Origin: Phyllostachys edulis
Taxonomy: Eukaryota; Streptophyta; Magnoliopsida; Poales; Poaceae
Assembly: GCA_036346405.1 (NCBI GenBank)
Contig: CM070548.1
Coordinates: 75,770,628-75,834,627 of the forward strand
DNA: 64,000 nucleotides
Direction: 5' to 3'
Made by a program: the position numbers and the translations under genes. Position 1 is the first letter of the stretch, and each line of letters begins with the position of its first letter. Under the pieces are notes generated by a model. That model saw only the letters and a list, made by a program, of their open reading frames with translations. It searched no databases and had not been told where the DNA came from. Positions 60,805-64,000 of the stretch are shown in pieces.

Positions 60805-63566
60805 TCAAAGCGAAGGTCTAAGAGTAGACCGAAGGCATTCTTTGGGTCCGATCGCTCTGAAGGAGCGAGTCGAACACCGCAACATGTTGAACACGCCGTG
60901 GTAGCTATCTCGATGGGGAAAACGAGATCTACCCTCGGGGACGGCGGAAGTCACGATCGAAAGCAAACATGAGGGCGAAAACCGAAAACTCGAAAAACCA
61001 AGTCCTCGATCTTTGCACAAACCCATCGAAGAAACAAGCCTAGACCTCGTGTTGGTCTTAGGTGCACTCAAAGTCTGGGGCCGACCCTGAATGCGCCTAA
61101 AAGACTCAACATGGTCTCTACGCGCGATCTTGGCGCGCCTGAAGCATCGATCGACTGTGTGTCCATCCTTCTGACAGAAGGTGCAGTGATACTTCACCTT
61201 CTGAGAGGTAGAAGCAGCATGTGAAATTACCTTACTGTCAGAAATCCCCTGGACATAGCCCGCTGACTCGAAATGGACTTTCTCGGTCTGGGCTCGATCT
61301 CGATCACACACGGTGCTATGGAGTGCGAGCACGGCGGTGGATGCTTCCTCATGTCCTCAAAGAAGTCATATCCTAGACCACGATTAAATCTGCAGATCTT
61401 AGATTGGTCTAGAATAAGATTGAGCTTCTTCTTACCTCCTACAAATCTCTCGAGAGTGTTCATAAGGTCTCGACACTCCCGAAAGAGAGAGGTGCAAGAA
61501 GAGCGGGGAAGAAGAGGCAGCAGAAGGTAAGGGAGCAAAAGAAGAACCAAAGGCGAGAGGGAAGAATGGCTTGTGCACGCCACACCGACTCTGAAGGGAC
61601 GATCCCCATCGCTAGCTGGGTTGGTTCACGTCGCTAAGCGTCTCAACCTTATCCAGGGCTTCTCCCCTTCTCCACAATCATATTACAAGCACAATGTGGC
61701 TTCTCTAGAAGGTCCTTAGTTAGCTTCACACATTTCTCATCCAAAGCAATCAAGTCGATTTTAGTTTGTTACACTTAATGCATGGTGAGCTAACAGGTCC
61801 TTAGAAGCAAACTTAGCCAACTTCCTTTCATGATCAATCATATCTTGAAAGCTGTTTGGAGACGACCTCAAGTTCAAGCAGATTAACTTAGGACAGTTCA
61901 AGCATGAAACAATCGGCTCAAGTAAAGAAGCTTGTAGTTGACAATTTTATGATCTGCCTGTTTAAGTTCATCTTCAAGTTATTGCAATTTTCACAAGACT
62001 CGGGCAGATCAAGGAGCATGGCATAAGGTACTCTAGCAAAGAATGTCCTTACCCTCACATGAGGTGGGAGAAGTAGTCTCATCGGTAATAAGTAGGGTAA
62101 TGACCATCCTACTCAACTCTAACTCGACAAGCGAGACTAGCATTCTCCACCTTAACACTATCAAGTTTGGAGGACACACTATCATGTGAGGTCCTTAACT
62201 TCTCCATATCAACTTGACAAAGCGAGCATGTATCACAATCATCACTAGAAGGCGGATGTAAGAGCAATAATCTCTAGTGACAGTCTATCTATTTCCTTCT
62301 CTAACTCAACACACCTAGCCTTAGCTTTAGCATGAAAACCTCCTAGCTTAAGAAAAGCATGATTGAGCTGTTCAGAGGTGGGATCTACCTCGTCCGAAGT
62401 CGGATCTGTTTCATTGTCGCCGAAGTTCGCCCTCGAGGCCATGAAGCACATCTTGGGAGAAGTCGCCGCCGCCATCCTTGGGCTCTTGGTCACCGATCTG
62501 TCATCGTCGCTCCATCCTTCCACCTCGCCGAGGTCGAGGTCGCCAGCGTGAGGACGCGGTGGAAGAGCTTCTTGGCTTTGCCGGTTGCGGAACTTCTTCT
62601 TCTTCGGGCGTCGAGCCGGCTTCTTGTTGCGGTTCTTGTCGATGTAGTCGTTCTTGCCCGAACCGCCAGTAGTCGTTCTTGCCCGACCGCCAGAGTCGTT
62701 CTTGCCCTTCTCAAGCTTGGGGCGGTTGCCGAATGTGGTTGGGGCCACCACACTCGAAGCAAATCAGTGTCCTCCCTCTTCTGTCCCTCCTCCTCTTGTA
62801 AGCATGGGAAAACTTCCGAGCTAGGAGGGCTATTGCTCATCCTCGAGTTGCTCTAGCGATCATCGATTCGTCCTGAGAGAGCGACAAGGAGAAACCACAA
62901 GAAGAATCAAGAAAGTCGGAAGAAGAAAGCGGGATCGGTGACCAAGGCCATCGATTGTGACTTCGACCGACGAGAGACAACGTCAATCTCGTGAGTCTTG
63001 AGTAGCGAGTCTGTTAGCGTCAAGAGTCGTGGTCGAGAGGTCTGTCGTGTCTTTGATGGTGGTCACTTTCATCTCCCACACGCAGCGTAGATCGAGTCTT
63101 TGTAAGTATCGACGGCGTTGTCCGAAGTCGGGGTATGTGAGACCGACCGCTCGGAGGTTGCTCAAGATCTTGTGAAAATGAGCGAAGCACTCATCTAGGG
63201 ACTCACCGACAAGCATCTCAAATTTGTTGTATTCTCGTTTGAACCGGTCTGTCGAACCGTCTTGATCTGGGTGGTGCCCTCATGGTATCGTCGAGGTCAC
63301 CCAGATATCGTAAGCGGACGACAGGTGAGATATCGGTCAAACTCGCTCGACTCAAACCACGGATGATGATGTTCCTTGCCTTTGCATTCGCCTCAACATC
63401 AGCCATGTTCCCGACATTGATGTTCTCATCGGCAGAACAAATGAATCGTACCTTGACCTTCCGCCGGATGGCATACCCCGGCTCGGATGTATGTCTCCAT
63501 TCGGCTCTTCGGAAGGGTGTCGATGCCATCAGCAGGCGGCTTGGTCGAGTACTTATCCATCGCCAT
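60805..63566 (-). pseudogene. Copia gag region, degraded
   Basis: The gag start is probably the minus-strand ATG at 63,566. Downstream frames include acidic/basic gag text and a first knuckle-like CFECGG segment (about 62,750-62,765, out of the main frame). A clear CX2CX4HX4C zinc knuckle (CTFCQKDGHTVDRC) lies at 61,144-61,185. The separate second knuckle is typical of SIRE-type gag. Several frame shifts. Confidence 0.7.
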
Positions 63567-63606
63567 GGCTCTTGAGACGGTTAAGATCTATTGAAAAGAG
63601 CTAACC

Positions 63607-63617
63607 GCTCGATACCA
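63607..63617 (-). other. Copia primer-binding site
   Basis: The minus strand reads TGGTATCGAGC two bases inside the 5' LTR. The usual plant initiator-Met site is TGGTATCAGAGC, so one A of the CAG is missing here. Confidence 0.75.
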
Positions 63618-63619
63618 AT

Positions 63620-64000
63620 TGTAGGACGAAATGGCGACAGAGGGGGTGAATGTCGCTCTCTTTAAAATCGCCCCAGAAAACGTACACTTTTTTTTTTTTA
63701 AGAAGAAGCAAAACAAACTAATTCACGAGAGTTAATTCTGCTGAAACACGAACGCATGTGACACTGAAAAATTCAGCATAAATCGAGACCAACCAGAAAA
63801 AATTCAACTGAAAATACATTGTTTAATGCGATGCAAAAGGTTGAAAATCAGCAAAGAAAAGAAGACATCGTAGATCATCTCTTGTTGATTTAGGTTGCTA
63901 CAAGACCTCCGGTTTTCTTCTTTGGGGAGACAAGGTGCCGACAGATTTCGATCTTTCTACAAGAAGAACACAGAGAAACGAGTTTCACACAATCAATAGA
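63620..64000 (-). repeat. 5' LTR of the copia element (partial)
   Basis: Aligns with the first ~380 bp of the LTR at 54,042 and then leaves the window. It differs by about a dozen small deletions, several of them the A of a CAG, and almost no insertions. Confidence 0.85.

Larger units (their letters stand above)
54042..64000 (-). mobile_element. Long-LTR Ty1/copia element, SIRE/Maximus-like (runs past window)
   Basis: The 3' LTR is 54,042-55,867. A minus-strand polypurine tract (CAAGGGGAGAT) lies just right of it at 55,868-55,878, then pol and gag remnants in copia order (RH, RT, IN, gag from left to right). The primer-binding site is at 63,607-63,617 and the 5' LTR starts at 63,620. Both LTRs begin (plus strand) tgtaggac. 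The ~1.7-kb gap between RNase H and the 3' LTR is where this lineage may carry an env-like ORF; none is legible. All frames are broken. The right TSD lies outside the window. Confidence 0.88.

Overview
This is plant nuclear DNA, almost certainly from a grass (Poaceae). The one well-conserved gene is an intron-containing phenylalanine ammonia-lyase with the GC-rich coding style and residue choices of grass PALs. Most of the rest is nested Ty3/gypsy and Ty1/copia retrotransposon sequence plus many small MITEs with clean target-site duplications (TSDs). I see no bacterial features, CRISPR array, rRNA or intact tRNA gene.

Layout. 1-14.7 kb is decayed repeat sequence: an LTR-like block split by a minus-strand copia-type LTR (3.4-5.5 kb), and a large non-coding retroelement-like family ('family X') in both orientations. 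14.8-28 kb holds a multi-exon plus-strand gene: promoter and 5' UTR exon near 15.15-15.44 kb, coding exons 17,676-19,694, 21,932-22,345, 22,466-22,676 and 26,532-26,872 (predicted 994 aa). Its C-terminal coiled-coil block resembles the MOM1-like plant silencing regulators. Its promoter and introns carry Tourist-like MITEs, a small LTR element (19,973-21,745), a solo LTR (23,729-24,202) and a hAT-like MITE (25,741-26,029). 28-33.5 kb is intergenic, with further MITEs and a local duplication. 33.5-37.6 kb is the minus-strand PAL gene: two exons, 701 aa, His at residue 123 (the grass bifunctional Phe/Tyr ammonia-lyase signature), AC elements near the promoter, and a fold-back Mutator-like MITE in the intron. 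38.2-40.2 kb is a truncated copia element whose LTR promoter points at PAL. 40.2-46.7 kb has more family-X sequence, a three-copy ~480-bp tandem repeat and a second copy of the fold-back MITE. 46.7-53.8 kb is a damaged minus-strand Ty3/gypsy element of Tat-like layout. Its right end meets an inverted copy of its own 3' end, which is interrupted by a long-LTR, SIRE/Maximus-like copia element (54,042 to beyond the window).

The two host genes are not a pathway: one is the entry enzyme of phenylpropanoid/lignin synthesis, the other a candidate nuclear silencing factor. Points most worth a second look: the PAL selectivity residue encoded right at the splice junction; the repeat-expanded MOM1-like protein; recurrent loss of the middle base of CAG/CTG in one copia copy (perhaps a base-calling artefact at methylated CHG sites); a palindromic MITE family shared by the PAL intron and the 44-kb region; and a small LTR element carrying an exon-like fragment. 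Homology calls come from reading the sequence; no database search was run.
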